Assembly (NCBI GenBank): GCA_028023455.1
Contig: JAQFVV010000184.1
Span: forward strand, 1,550,001 to 1,614,000
Reading direction: 5' to 3'
Source: Epiperipatus broadwayi
Lineage: Eukaryota > Onychophora > Udeonychophora > Euonychophora > Peripatidae
Length of the DNA: 64,000 nt
Under the pieces are notes generated by a model. The model ran no database searches. It was not told the DNA's origin and saw only the letters and a program-made list of their open reading frames with translations. Position 1 is the stretch's first letter; each line of letters opens with the position of its first letter. Shown here in pieces: positions 13,650-27,579 of the stretch. The translations under genes were made by a program, and so were the position numbers.

Positions 13650-14040
13650 AGCTGACCACATGTCTATAAAAATTTTAAATGTACATAAAAACTCTAATAT
13701 TTCTTTCATTTATTTAATAACTAGAATGCCTGCCCTTCTTTCCACCAGCTAGCCTTTCTATCACTGCAATTTACATTCATTTTAATGCCTTATTTTATTT
13801 ATTTGCATACTACTAATTCTATCAATCTATTTCTATTACTATCGTTATTTAAAACACTTGTTTATTGGTTGACTTTTATTTTTGTTCATAACAAAATAAA
13901 TTATTATATTTTTTATCTGATCAAGTATTTATATTCCATATTTCAATGATAATTTATTTATTTTTTCCAAATACTAATAAAAAAAATGTTTTAATTAAAC
14001 TGGGTTCAAACCCTGTTTGTTTTGTCTAACAAGGACTTCA
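13650..14040. other. Short spacer, no gene seen
   Basis: AT-rich. One ggttcaaaccc stretch at ~14,000 matches a Pol III B-box consensus but has no A-box partner at the right distance. Confidence 0.35.
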
Positions 14041-14049
14041 AATGCTTTT

Positions 14050-15120
<1,071 letters not shown>

Positions 15121-15129
15121 ACTATTATT

Positions 15130-16380
15130 TCTTTCTTTAGTTTTTTTTTAAAAAAGTAAAAATATATCTCCTTGCATTATTCATTTAGATTTCAGGTCAT
15201 TTATGAAGTTAAGGGGGAATTTAGTGATTTTGCCTTGTCCAGTCATATCATGGCTGTCAAATTACTCTATCTATATACAAACAGACAGTGACATCTTTTT
15301 GTATAAAGTAAAAAGATAACTCCATCAGGTAGTGGGAATCCAAATAAATAAGAAATATGTTTAACTTTAACCTTCTATTAATTTATTGTTGTTTCAAAGC
15401 CAGTCAGTTTGAATTGTTTTATTTGTAATTAAGTTGTATTGAATGCAGATGACAATTATTGTTTTCATAAAAGTTGACAACACTTAAAAATGACCATATC
15501 CACCATTACGACCACTCCTCATTTTTTAAAAAGTAAATTAAAAAATTTCAAAAATTTCAAAGACCAGAATAAAAATTCCAAACAAATCTGTCAATTACAA
15601 ATACAAAAAGGTTTGAAATTTTATATAAATTAATTTGTTGGTCATTATTAGATAATCTTATGAAAAATCAAAATAAGTCTTAAAACCTTATAACTGACCA
15701 TATTTTCTCCCTTTCCACTTTGCACTGATCTCCTATTTTTTCAAAACCAAATAAAAAAATTGAAAAAGCCTAATACTACTAAAAGTTTGGGGGAAAAAGA
15801 CCTGTCAATGAAAAGTAATAAAAGGTTTTAGATTATACATTGAAAATATAAATTACATAGAAACAGTATTATGTGAAAGTACTTTTTCAAATCCAAAGAA
15901 TCTTCAATTTATTGATTAATCATCCCAGTATTCTTTCATGATGTTGAAGCAGTGTTTAAAAATCAACTAAAGATAAAGTAGAATGTAGGTAGATGAATAG
16001 GTCAGTACCAGTCATATTACTACAATTTGTGGTATTTAGGTATCATTCCTTTACTCCCTTCATTGGAAGCTTGCCAGATGTTTTTTATTCAATTACCCAT
16101 TTTCAGGATATCAAAGTATTTGTTTTTCTTTCTTAAAATTATTTTTTCACACATGTGTTACTTTACAATTTAAAAAATATTAACAAGTTGAATATAAATT
16201 AATGCTATGTTTATATAATTAGTAATATTATTTTTATAAATGCCATTCAAAACATTTAATTAATTTTTTTTGGGGTATACTATAATGCACAAACATTAAC
16301 ATGTTGCCATCATTCTCATGATTTTTATGTGTTTATTGTAGCATTTTCATTCAAGCTGTTGTTTAATTATTTTTCCAAAC
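15130..16380. other. AT-rich spacer, no gene seen
   Basis: No coding or structured features were recognised between repeat family A and the putative transposase fragment at 16.39 kb. Confidence 0.35.
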
Positions 16381-16390
16381 ATTTTGCAAA

Positions 16391-16500
16391 ATGATTAAAA
16401 TTTGGAATCTATCAATGACAGAAGAAGATGCAGTGAACTATTTTCAAAATCATGGGATAGTACATGTGTTTGTAGCAATAGTGCAGGCTATTAATAACTG
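16391..16500 (+). pseudogene. Possible Merlin/ISXO2-like transposase N-terminal remnant
   Basis: A short frame reads MIKIWNLSMTEEDAVNYFQN followed by HGIVHVFVA. The pattern of a short hydrophobic start, then MTEEDAV..F...GI.H, resembles the N-terminal region of ISXO2-like transposases of animal Merlin (IS1016-type) DNA transposons, where a zinc ribbon normally follows. The zinc ribbon cysteines are not visible and the frame decays after ~35 residues, so only a fragment would remain. Identification rests on a remembered family pattern without alignment and is tentative. Confidence 0.3.
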
Positions 16501-16509
16501 TTATCTACA

Positions 16510-18755
16510 CCAACATAAATACTCATGTTTGTTATACTTTATTTTCATCATGTTTTTTTAATTTTATTACAGTTATATTAAATTTTATTTAATTACAATT
16601 GTTTGGAATTTTGTGTAATATTTTGATGCCCTGAAAATAAATAATTAAACAAAAAACAACTGACAATCTTCTGATGAAGATAGAAAAGGAATTATATATA
16701 AATACCCAATTTGCAAATATTAAATTAAAATAATTTTAGATATATCATCAAAAAAAATCTATAAAATTATTCCATATATTTTGCACAATGCTAAAAAATA
16801 CACAACTAAAATGCATAAGAATGTAAAAACACCATTCAGAGATCATACTACTACTCTGAACCAAATTTTAAAATGAGATCATATTACTACAATTAAAAAT
16901 ATTAAAATGAAAACAATTGTAGCTAATTTGTCCAACATAAAAAAAATACATGACTAAAATGCACAAGAGTAAGTAAAAATGTGGTGAAATATGATTAAAA
17001 AATTAAAACAACTTTCAAATTTTATTGAAAGTATGTATAAACAATTTTCAAATTTTAATGGAAGTATATATGTGTCTTTAGATATTTTGTTTATCTATTT
17101 ATACATAATACTTTATCTTATAATAATTAAAAATGTGCTGTGAATTTGTTCATTTTTAATTTTAATGTTTACATAAATATCTGTGATGGCATTTATGATA
17201 CATTGCTCTGTTTATAGACAGTTTTTAAATAATTAAAATGATCAAATATGATTTTTTAGAATATTATTCACTTATGAAATTAAATTAAAAGAAAATCAAT
17301 TCCAATTTATTGAGTTTTAATATAAAGTGAAGATTTTATAAAACCAAAATGATAGAGCATTTCCAAAAATTTTAACCAGATAGAGTAATAAAAAGTATCA
17401 GAATGCAAGAGGATTAATCTTAATTTGATTACAAATATTAAGTATTAAAATATATGTATATAGAAATTTAAAAAATATTAGCCTGTGTAAGATTTATCTA
17501 AAAATTATTAGAAAAAATGTAAGGGTTAACTAACTAACTAAATTAAAAATACTGAATTTTAATGTAATTTTTATTGTGGTGCAATTATGAAAATAATTGT
17601 AAAGAAAAAGAAAATTGTTGAGAGTAAAAAGATCTTAAATAGCTCACTGTAAAGCAAATATTTATTCAGCATTCCTCTGCAGAAAAATGGAGAAGAAATT
17701 ATTAACCACTAGGAGAAGAATATTAAAGGTTTTTAAAATGAAGTTATAATATAAAATAAAGTAAGAAAATAAAAATACTTGTTAAAAAAACAGATAAAAC
17801 TGTATACATCAAGTGAAAGTGAATGCAAGAAAGTTAATAAGATATATTAAAAGAAGAAAAACTATAAATAAAAATGGCAGTATTGTATGTGCATGTTTTT
17901 TAATATATAGAAGAGAATTAAAAAATTGAGAAATATTAAAAAAAAAAACTTCTATATTATAAACCAACCCATCTGGTAATTGCTTTTTATAGCCAATAGA
18001 TTAAGTTGCATAAATTTAAAAAAAATAATTTTATTTTTCAAAGAAGTTACTGAATGTACTTAGTAATTTATATTGATTTGTAAAACGTTCACAATATTGG
18101 CTGTTATAAACAGTTCAATTATTATATTTATTGCTTATTAATATTTATAAGATTGATAAAATTATCATCTTTCTATTACTGCAAATTATATGTATATATA
18201 GATTCTAGCTATATAATTATACATCTATGATGAGTAATTAATTATATTTTATCATATAAGTAGAGTTTATCTTTTATAAATAAATTTTGTTTTAAATATA
18301 TCTGATTTTGTGATTGATATATTAAAGACCTGGTACTGCTGGTGAACGACATTGCCTATAAACTACTTTCATAATGGAAAATACCAAAGGTGTCAGGGAA
18401 TATAATCCCCTAGTAGATCTATAAAATATTTCTCCTTTTGGTTCATTCTTTTACATGCATTTAGATTTTGAAAATTTACATTTTTAGTTCATTTGGCTAG
18501 TTATTTAAAGTTATTTAAAAAGTTCTCACTTTTTGGGGGCTTAATAAACATAATAATTTTAAATTTGCAAAACAACTTATTTTAAAAAATGAAGGTTTTT
18601 CTTCTATTTTCTTTTCTTTGAGAGCAATCATTCCCAGATCAGAAGTACATAGGATTCTATTTTTAAACTTGGCTTGAATTGAATGAAGACTTATTATTTA
18701 ATAAACTTCCTAAAATATTTTGATGAGAATTAAAGCAATAAAAAAGTTCATACTG
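16510..18755. other. AT-rich spacer with small local duplications
   Basis: Short direct repeats are visible: gagatcatactactac (~16,840) with gagatcatattactac (~16,876), and two ~33-bp units at 17,007-17,072 (caaattttattgaaag / caaattttaatggaag). No gene seen. Confidence 0.4.
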
Positions 18756-18764
18756 ATTTAGATT

Positions 18765-18860
18765 ATGCTCACTACCATTTTGAATTCTAAGAACTGCCCA
18801 AAATTTCAGATGACACATCCAAGCAATAAATGACATTGAATAATCTACCCATAATGGTGA
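18765..18860. repeat. Hairpin MITE family B, partial diverged copy
   Basis: Carries the family B left-arm sequence (accattttgaattctaagaa, then tgacacatccaa) but diverges before the right arm. Confidence 0.55.
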
Positions 18861-18958
18861 TATGACCATTCATTACAAAATCACTTTGTGCCATTATTAT
18901 TGTAATAACATTTGTATTTTAGAAATTATAAGCTTTTAGTATTTAGAATGTGCTCACC

Positions 18959-19150
18959 ACCATTTTGAATTCTAAGAACTGCCCCAAACCATGGCTGACA
19001 CATCCAAGTGACACTTTGTGAATTATTTGATGTTATTTATCTCCCTTGGATGGGTCAGTGATGTTTTTGGATGATCCTTAGAATTCAAAATGGTATTGAA
19101 TCATCATCAAAAAGTTTTATTCTTTTTTTTCAAAGCATAAAAAACTTCAT
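18959..19150. mobile_element. Hairpin MITE family B, full copy
   Basis: Inverted arms: ccattttgaattctaagaac at ~18,960 pairs with ccttagaattcaaaatgg ending at 19,093, and tgacacatccaagtg pairs with ttggatgggtca. The ~135-bp hairpin plus a shared right flank (atcatcatcaaaaagtttta) recurs at 20,958-21,120. There is no coding capacity, and it is too short to be autonomous. The mobilising transposase family is not identifiable. Confidence 0.65.
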
Positions 19151-20950
19151 GAAAAATTGTTCTTTGGCTAATCTAAGTCCTATTGTTGTTACACTTCCTA
19201 TACATTTTTATTAGTAATAGAATTTTAGTTGTAGGGAAATGCAGTTAATAATTGCCAATACTTTTCCTTTCCCAGAGAATATTTTAAATTGTATAACTAC
19301 ACAGAATATACTACAAATATCTCAAATAAGAGTAATAGTAATGGATAAATGTTTATTTCCCTATATCTCATCATATCTTTCATCAACACAATAATAACAA
19401 CAATAAAAAATTAATTATGCTTAAATATATATATACATCCTATAAACTTCACTAACTTCATCAATCAAAAAGAAAAAAAACCTAAAAAATAATACTTTAT
19501 TAAGATCAAAATTACTATACATTTGAACAATATATATATGTTTTCATTAAAAGAAAATTGTAGTGGATAAATCAGGTATTGTTTTTTATTCCTCTTAATT
19601 AAGATAAGAATTATAGAAAAGAATTGGAAAAAAACTTTTTTCAAAAAATTAATTCCCATTAACATATATATATAAACAAGATAGAGACTTCTTTAGTTTA
19701 AATTAACCACTGTTCCATAGATTTTATTTTAATTTATAATAAAAATTAGTATATATTTTATAGTTTACAGAATGATTATATAAATAAAAAAATAATATTT
19801 TTTTAATTTATATCACTTAATTTAAAGTTTAGTGCGCGTATTTGTTTTAAATTTTAGTTTTAAAATAGTATAAAGTCGTCTAAAAATACTATCAAAAATC
19901 AATTCCTTAAGTTTTTTAATTAAAATCTAATTACAAATGTTCAGAGCAATTAAGTTGTATTCAAAATTAGTAAGAATTTTTATATGTAATTAATGTACGA
20001 TTTAAAAATGCATATTAAATTAAAAGATTTAAAAACAGATAATTGATTGTTGTCAAGTATCGCTAGAGGTAGAGAAAGTAGGGGAGCTAAAACAAAACAA
20101 GTCGGAAAGAGCAGGTACTTTAGAAAAAATAGATTCTAACTTTTAGGAGAGAGGGAGACAACACACAGTGAGTATAATTCAAACATTATTATTAAGAAGT
20201 TTACCAGAAAATGAGTAGGCAGATGCCCCGCCAAATACCTTACATCAAACCACAATCCAACTTCCAACCTCTAAATACTATCCTCAAATACTTCAAAAAT
20301 CTAACCTAAAAAGAAGAAATTTATATATTCAGAAAATATTGTAATTGAATACATCAATTATTTGATCACTAATAAAACATTAATTATGTTTTAAATTTAA
20401 TAATAGAGATATAAAAATTATCATCAAACAATTGAAAGTAATTGTAGTTAAAGAATAATGATGTATTTAATTATGAATAGTGATATCTAGGAATATATTT
20501 GTTTGAATAATCAATGCTATATAACTTTAGGAAATTTGAATAGATTTAATGGTGGGTAATTAAAGTTTTTATTTTTTGTACGTTTGTATTAACAGTTGAT
20601 AAAGATTGTCAGTGAAACAATTGAAAGTACTTCTGGTAAAGAATATATTATTTAATTTTGAATACTGTGTTAAATATATTTGTTTGAATTATTATTATAT
20701 AATTTAAAAATACAGACATTTAATGGTTGTAGTTATTTTTATATATATATATATTCTTTTGTATTTTAATTAATTTGATCAAATTGTAATTAATCAACTA
20801 ACATTTCAAGATATATTTAACTTACTTAGAATTTTCTACATTTAAACAAGAACAGTTTTTTATTCTAATAACATTTACTATATTCTTGAGCACCAATGAT
20901 TATCCTATAACCATCATCAACATTTTCATGGTCTCTTCAAGTTTAATCTA
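19151..20950. other. AT-rich spacer, no gene seen
   Basis: A slightly GC-richer patch lies at 20,050-20,280. No frame or repeat recognised. Confidence 0.35.
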
Positions 20951-20957
20951 ATTTTCC

Positions 20958-21120
20958 TGAACCATGGCTGACACATCCAAGTGACACTTTGTGGATTATT
21001 CAATGTTATTTATCTCACTTGGATGGGTCAGTGATGTTTTTGGATGATCCTTAGAATTCAAAATGGCAATGAATCATCATCAAAAAGTTTTATTCTTTTT
21101 TATCAAAGCATAAAAAACTC
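20958..21120. mobile_element. Hairpin MITE family B, left-truncated copy
   Basis: Near-identical to 18,987-19,150 (accatggctgacacatccaa through gcataaaaaact), lacking the outermost left arm. Confidence 0.65.
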
Positions 21121-21159
21121 ATCTCAATATCACAAAAAAAAATTCCTTATTGCAGCCAT

Positions 21160-22600
21160 CCATTTTATATATGGTCTTCCTAGGTATTTTATAATTTCTT
21201 GAAATTAAGCTCCTTCTAAGTCTTTTATAATATCTTGAAATCCATTTTAGGACTTCAGTTGTTTATTATCATCTCTTTTAGCAATATATTGACCCCATCT
21301 TTATTTCCACCTCTGAATCCTTTAAGTAATATCAATGACATTTGTTTATTCTCTTATCAAATATTTCACTTTCAATCCCTTCTTATTTCGCACAACATAC
21401 ATTCCTCCATGTGTTATTGTGTAATTTAAAGTCGTTGTATTGTTTTTCTGTTAATTCTCCAAATCTCAAATCCATACTTAAAAACTAGTAAAATACATAT
21501 ATTAAAAACACTCCCTTCTAACCACAGTGATATATTTTCTTTTATTATTAAATTATTTTTATCAAAAGCATTCACCCTGTTTAATTCTATGATTAATTTT
21601 ACCCATTATGTTTCCATCTTTACTAGTAATCTGCCCAAAGAATTTATAGTTGTTAATTTCTAATTCATGATTATCAATTTTTATTTTCTTCTTCTGAAAA
21701 AATTCCATTGAACATTAGTTTTTTAGTATTCATTTTTAGTTCTACTTTCTTATTTTCAACTGGTAACTCTTGTAATACTTCCTGAAGCTCTGAAGCATTA
21801 CTTGCAAAAAAATTCACATCATCTGCCAACTTTAATTGACTTAAATAATTTCTATGTAATTTTATTTCCTTAGCTTTTCATTTTAATTCACTAAATATCT
21901 TTTGTAAAAACTTCAGTAAAAAGTTTTGGGAATGTGGAATCAGTCTGCTGTACATTTTTTTTATGTTAATTTCTTCATATTACCATGTCATTTAATTACT
22001 GCTGCTGCATTTTGATGAATATTTTTCACAATAAGACAATATCCTGGATCTATATTTTAATGGTTCTAAGCTCTAATCACTGTAGAAATAATTGTATAAT
22101 TAAATGTCTTTTACCATCTATAAATCAAAAGCATAGTGGTAATTTATATTCTTTCTGTAACTTCTCTCTATACTTGGATATGATTCACTTGACTAAAACA
22201 ACTTTTAAATCCCCTCTTTTCTTCCAAAGAGAAGCTTGTGGTTAAGACTTGTATAGGTCCCTACCTTCTTATTTTCAAGTGCACCTGCCTAAAGGTTTAT
22301 TGCCTTAGTAAATATTATTTCTTCTTTTGGCTGGTCTATAATCTCTAAAAAAATTTTATTAATTTTCTTGAACGTTAATATTATTACCACATTCTTTTCA
22401 ATTATCTGGCACATCTTTATCATTTAGATATTTAGTACATAATTTTATTAACAATTTTTCTATTTCTTCACTTGCTATTTTTAAGATATCACTAATGATT
22501 CTATTACTTTCTGAAGCTTCTCTTCTTTATAGATTTAATTGCATGCTTATTTCTTCATTTAAAATATTGTTAATTACTGATTACTCAAGCTTACAAAAGA
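21160..22600 (-). pseudogene. Old RTE-type LINE reverse transcriptase copy
   Basis: Read on the minus strand, this region contains scattered pieces of the same RTE family as at 5.9-7.0 kb. In order they are SEEIEKLL..LC..YLNDKDVPDN (fingers region, ~22,400-22,490), IDPGYCLIVKNIHQNAAAVI (~22,000-22,060, matching IDPGYCHILKNIYKNATATI in the other copy), LADDVNFFASNASELQEVLQ (~21,780-21,830, catalytic ADD), and a C-terminal GRPYIKWMAAI near 21,170. Stops and frameshifts are frequent, so it is much older than the first copy. The plus-strand open frames at 21,235-21,429 and 21,985-22,245 are shadows of this sequence. Confidence 0.75.
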
Positions 22601-22719
22601 TCTCACTAGACCTAGAGAGTTGCTTCTGTTTTATCATATACTCTGTGAACTAAATTGTAACAAACTTTCAAAATATTTTTTCCATTTACTTTGCAAATAT
22701 AACCATTTATTTTAACAAG

Positions 22720-23202
22720 TACTTGTACCATATGAACATTATATTGTTAATGATTTTTTTAATTTTTAAATCTTTACTTAAAAAACAAGCAAGGTTATAT
22801 CTCTATATAGGGTGTGATCTCAATATATTTATATATATAAATTTCTATATATTGTGTGTGTGTATCTCAATATATATATATAAACATTTTTTTGAGAATT
22901 TCAGATTAGAAGTTTCTTTGCATTATATTGTTAGGTTGATATGCACTTGGATCAGTTAATAGAGTTTCAAATTTAAATTTAATACATTGTATTGTATTGC
23001 TAAATCAAAAATTAAAATATCTTACTATATAAATTAAAAATGAAATTAAGTGTATCTTAGTATACATATAAAAACTAATATAGGTATAATATTATAAAAA
23101 TATAATAAATATCTGAAAAGTATGGCCTTATGGAGCAATGGTTATCTCATTTTAATGTATTCATAGATAGTCTGAAGTTCAAATCTAAACTGTATAAATC
23201 TT

Positions 23203-23248
<46 letters not shown>

Positions 23249-26200
23249 TTCCAAAAAGGCTCAAGATTTTTTTTTTTTCAAACAGGCTGCTAAATTCATA
23301 ATCTAAGATTCAATTCCAAGCCAGATGAACTTTAAAATCTTTTAGATCACATACAGACATGACTTTTTTTTCAGGCACCAGATCTATAACTAGCTATCCA
23401 TTAGTGGCACATAATTAAGTATTTAACTAAAGATTCCATGTTAATCTAGATTAATCAAATGAATTACAATTGCTGGTTGTAAAAACAAAAATAGAATTAT
23501 ATTATGAAACCTTTATCACTAGCAGGGAGGAATCATTCCCTCTGGATGCTGAGTCCTTGATTATCTCTACTTTTTAGTGATTAATGACTATATATCTATT
23601 TTAGCCAGCACATAATCAAGCAATGCCTTCTCTTTTATCCTTTGGAGGGGGGTATTGTTATGGAGACTATCAATTGTCCTGAAATGAGTTATATAAACAT
23701 TTGTTGAATCTTCAAAAAAAAATGAGCAGTGAATCAAAATGGCTAAGATGATGCATATATTTTAATAAAAAATGATATAATTATCTCACATGTAAATTTT
23801 TCTGTAAATATATAACAACACTTGCCCCACAAGTCAAAAATTTTCATGAATCCCAGAGATACAAATCTAATAACTGTAGATAAATTGGAGTTTATTTTAA
23901 CTAAATATAAACAGCACTACCATCAAGTATTGTTGATTACCCAATTTTATAAGAAATGGCTCTGGAGTTGGTTGATGAGAAAGGAATATGCCTACTCTTA
24001 ATGCAAATGTTGAAAATAAGCAGAGAAAGACATGTGATGCTTTGTGTAATATATATAGCAATGCAACCAAAGAGTTAAAAATATCTATAGCTAGCATAAA
24101 ATTAAGTCTCTAAAATATAAAATTGATTTCCACAATTGTATGAAAAAGTTGTGTGAATTCAAAACCTTAAAGTGCTTTTGAATCTCAAGTTAGTTGCTTG
24201 GATAATATTTAAAAAGGTAATGACAGCTTTTATATACATAAATGCAAATCCTGTTTTTTACTAAAACGCCCAATAGTCTGGAATCACATTACCAACTATT
24301 CAAGCTTGCATAGATGATTCTAGAATAGAGTAAATAAAGAGATTAATGTTTTTAATATACGTGTGCTTATCTGCTTGTACTATCAAGTGCAACAAATTTA
24401 AAATTTGCATATATTTTTATTATTAATAATAATAAACAATTTATCATAATTAAAATTGGTCTCAAATTTGAATAAAAATAAATATTTATTTTTTAAAAGA
24501 AATTTTTTTAATTAATCAATTATATACTCAATTTACATGTTTTTGCTCAAACAAAGACTATATGTACAGAACTAATGATGTTGCATATGTATGTGGGTGA
24601 ATCTATCTAGTTCATAATAGATGCCATTAACTTTAAATATCATTGCCATTATTTAAAGAATTCTGACCGAAAACTAAATTCAACTAAGTTTATATAAAAA
24701 ATATTTCGCATTTTGTCGTCATACATCTCTAATTATACATTATAGTAATTTAATTTAATTTTATCCCCCGCATTGAAGTCAGATTTGCTTTTTGTAAAAG
24801 AAATGTAGTAAATTAAAACTAATTAAATCGTATATAATAGTTAATCTAATTCCAAAAGACAAAATGTAAAATTTTGAATTAGACAATAAGTTAAATGAAA
24901 TGAACGTGCCCACCTTCCGAGATTAAGATCATCACAAAAGCTTTGCATGTTTTTAACAATAATATAAAAAATATTGATTTTAAGTTAGTACAAAAACTAA
25001 AGATGGCAGCAGCAAATATATATATATATAGAGAGAGAGAAAAGATTTAATGGTATTTGCAGAAATAAATATTGGATGTTGAAATGTGAACATCAAATGA
25101 GGCAATTATTTATTTATCATACAGCCAGCTGCTCAGGGGGTCAAATGATGTTCGACTGAGCAAAGTATGTACATTGTGCACAACAGTTCTATTAATTATT
25201 CAAACTAATATTTAGTTACTCTTTTTCATTTTTTTCAGATGAAAATCGAATCGGACTCAAGATCACCACTTGGATAAACTTCCTATAACAAACAATTGGT
25301 GGATCTGTAAAAGTATAACAAACAATTGGCGGATCTGATAAAGTATATATAAACTAAATCCCCAAAGAACTTTCTAACATCTTTTCCATCTGGTTTTAAT
25401 TAATGCATTGACATTCATTTGACATTTTCCTAACCAAAAATAGCTAAATATTTATTTACTGATCAATAATAAATAGCTAAGGCTATTTATGACTTGAATA
25501 ATTTGTAGGATTCACCAATGAGCATGGAAAAAGAAAATGCTAACCAATACTAAATTCAACTTCTTAATTAAATAACCATTTTTTGAGCTGCATTGTTATT
25601 CAATTTCTTGATTTCTGAATTTACAGTATGTCAATGGTTGTGTTATTCTTGCAATTTCAAAAAGTTATTTACAGAATGTACTTAATGTTTTGGATAAAAT
25701 TTATAAAGACTTTGATTTTTAATAATTAATATTTAACAAAATTAAGTTTTTTATCAGTTAGTGATGGAAGAAAAATCTTCAGCGACTGAATACTGTGAGC
25801 CAATTCAACATCTTGGTAGATTTTTAAATAGAAAGTAGATTTAGATATTGAGGTAGATCACATTCTAATGTATATATAGAGCTGTTATTATATATAATTT
25901 ATTGTATAAAAATGAGACATACCCTATCGATATAATATATAAATATTAGAAAAATTTCATTTAAAGATGTCCTGTAAAATTCTAAAAATATAATAGCAAA
26001 ATCATAAGATTAATAAATATATTATTTAATTTTCTGGATGTGATAGTATAGAGTCCATTATTGAAAAATCACATTTTTATTAAATTGCAAACAATACGAG
26101 ATTGGGGGGGGGGGTTATAGAGAAATTGAGCATAGTTTTATAGAAAAGGAGACTATTTATATTATAAAGATTCTCAAAGATATTACAAAGATGTGCAATA

Positions 26201-26930
26201 TTAGTTATCATTTTGAAGATATGGTTGAGAATAAAATACATTGGAGATCTATAATTAAACATGGTGCTGAATTCTTTCAGAAAAAAAAAGTTTGCAGCAG
26301 ATAAAAATTAAAAATCAGTATCACAGAATAACAAATAAATAGATTAATGGGCCAGATGTGTGAGTGTGTGTGAGTAGGTTTTAGAAAATACATCTATAGT
26401 GAATTATATTTTTATCTTTCTTTTTTCTTTTTGAATTAAAGAGTCTACTACTAACATTATAATATAAATTATCAAAAATTGAAATAATGAAATCCAATAT
26501 GTTTTCTTTCATATAAATTATAATAAGTAATAAAAAATCATATAATATAAATATATATTAATCATACATAAAAAATCTCTTTCACCACATGCTTTAGTGC
26601 TCTTTTCACATGTTAATAATCTATTATAATGTTAACCACTTATTATATATACATCATCAAGTGCTTCATAATGGAAGTAAAATAACAATAACAAAAATAA
26701 AATATTAGTATAATAAAATAAAACCTTCATATAGATCCAATATAACTATAAAAAATTGTTTAAATAACATAACAATGTACAAAACAAATAATACATATAT
26801 TATCCAACTTTATATATGTATATTGTCTTATATAATTTTCCATTCATTTCCAATTGACTTGTTGTTAACTAAATTTATTGAAGTTTTGAAAAAATTCATA
26901 CAATTATTTAAATTATTTTTAATATAATAT
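22720..26930. other. AT-rich spacer with microsatellites and a short tandem repeat
   Basis: No gene recognised. A pure (AT)n run lies at 23,215-23,246. A 30-bp unit is duplicated in tandem at 25,284-25,343 (aacaaacaattggtggatct / aacaaacaattggcggatct). A G-run sits at 26,104-26,113. Confidence 0.45.
23122..23192 (+). other. tRNA-like (SINE head?) sequence
   Basis: ggccttatggagcaatggtt resembles a tRNA acceptor plus D-arm (Pol III A-box), and gttcaaatct ~45 bp downstream resembles a B-box. The anticodon arm is poor and the acceptor ends do not pair. This is best read as a decayed tRNA-derived SINE head or tRNA pseudogene. Confidence 0.3.
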
Positions 26931-26939
26931 GTATATTTA

Positions 26940-27170
26940 ATAATAATGTGAAAGACTGAAACCTTTGACAGAAGCACCTTAAAAATGCGTATATGACAGA
27001 CAATCAGATGTAATAATGACTGCATAGGAAACTCTCAAGTCAAAATACAAGGCAGAGATTTTATGAGAAAAAGATGGTTCCTATGCAGTCATTATTAGAT
27101 CTGATTGTCTGTCTTATAAGAATTTTTAAGGTGCTTCTGTCAAAGGTTTCAGCCTTTTACATTATTATTG
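26940..27170. repeat. Inverted repeat, ~91-bp arms, 47-bp spacer
   Basis: The left arm (26,940-27,030) and right arm (27,078-27,170) are near-perfect reverse complements: tgaaacctttgacagaagca with gcttctgtcaaaggtttca, and actgcataggaa with ttcctatgcagt. The pair lies immediately beyond the C-terminal end of the minus-strand PLE copy, so it may be a terminal structure of that element, but no ribozyme core is visible in it. Confidence 0.8.
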
Positions 27171-27579
27171 TATCATCTGCTTGTGCTTAATAAATTAATA
27201 TAGTTACATATGTTTGTGTTCTCTTTGGATTTTTAATGTAATTTAAAGGTTTAATATTTTATAGCATCTATTTTATGTCCATATGTTAAGTAATGAATGT
27301 ATAAAGCAGATTAATCAGCATATCTACTAATTACATTGCTGTTATTTGGCTCTTACCCCTAACTGTTTACTTGTGTGACCATAGTAAATCATATTGCAAG
27401 TGTTATAGTTAATTTTATATATAATTCTTTTTTTTTGTATTTTAAATCATCTCATAATTTATAATTATCTATTAATTTATCCAGACTTTTACTATTGGAC
27501 CATCCAATTTTTTATATTTATCAATATAATATTTGTTTTTTATCAATGTATTATAAATTTTGGGGATAATATGAAATTT

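Noticed and set aside
16665-16695. ctgatga followed by gaaa, possible hammerhead
   Set aside because: Only five bases separate the motifs, so stem II cannot form.
23122-23192. Functional tRNA gene
   Set aside because: The acceptor and anticodon stems do not pair; only the A- and B-box-like segments remain.
25284-25343. Possible CRISPR-like short direct repeat
   Set aside because: Only two adjacent 30-bp units with no spacers, in a eukaryotic context.
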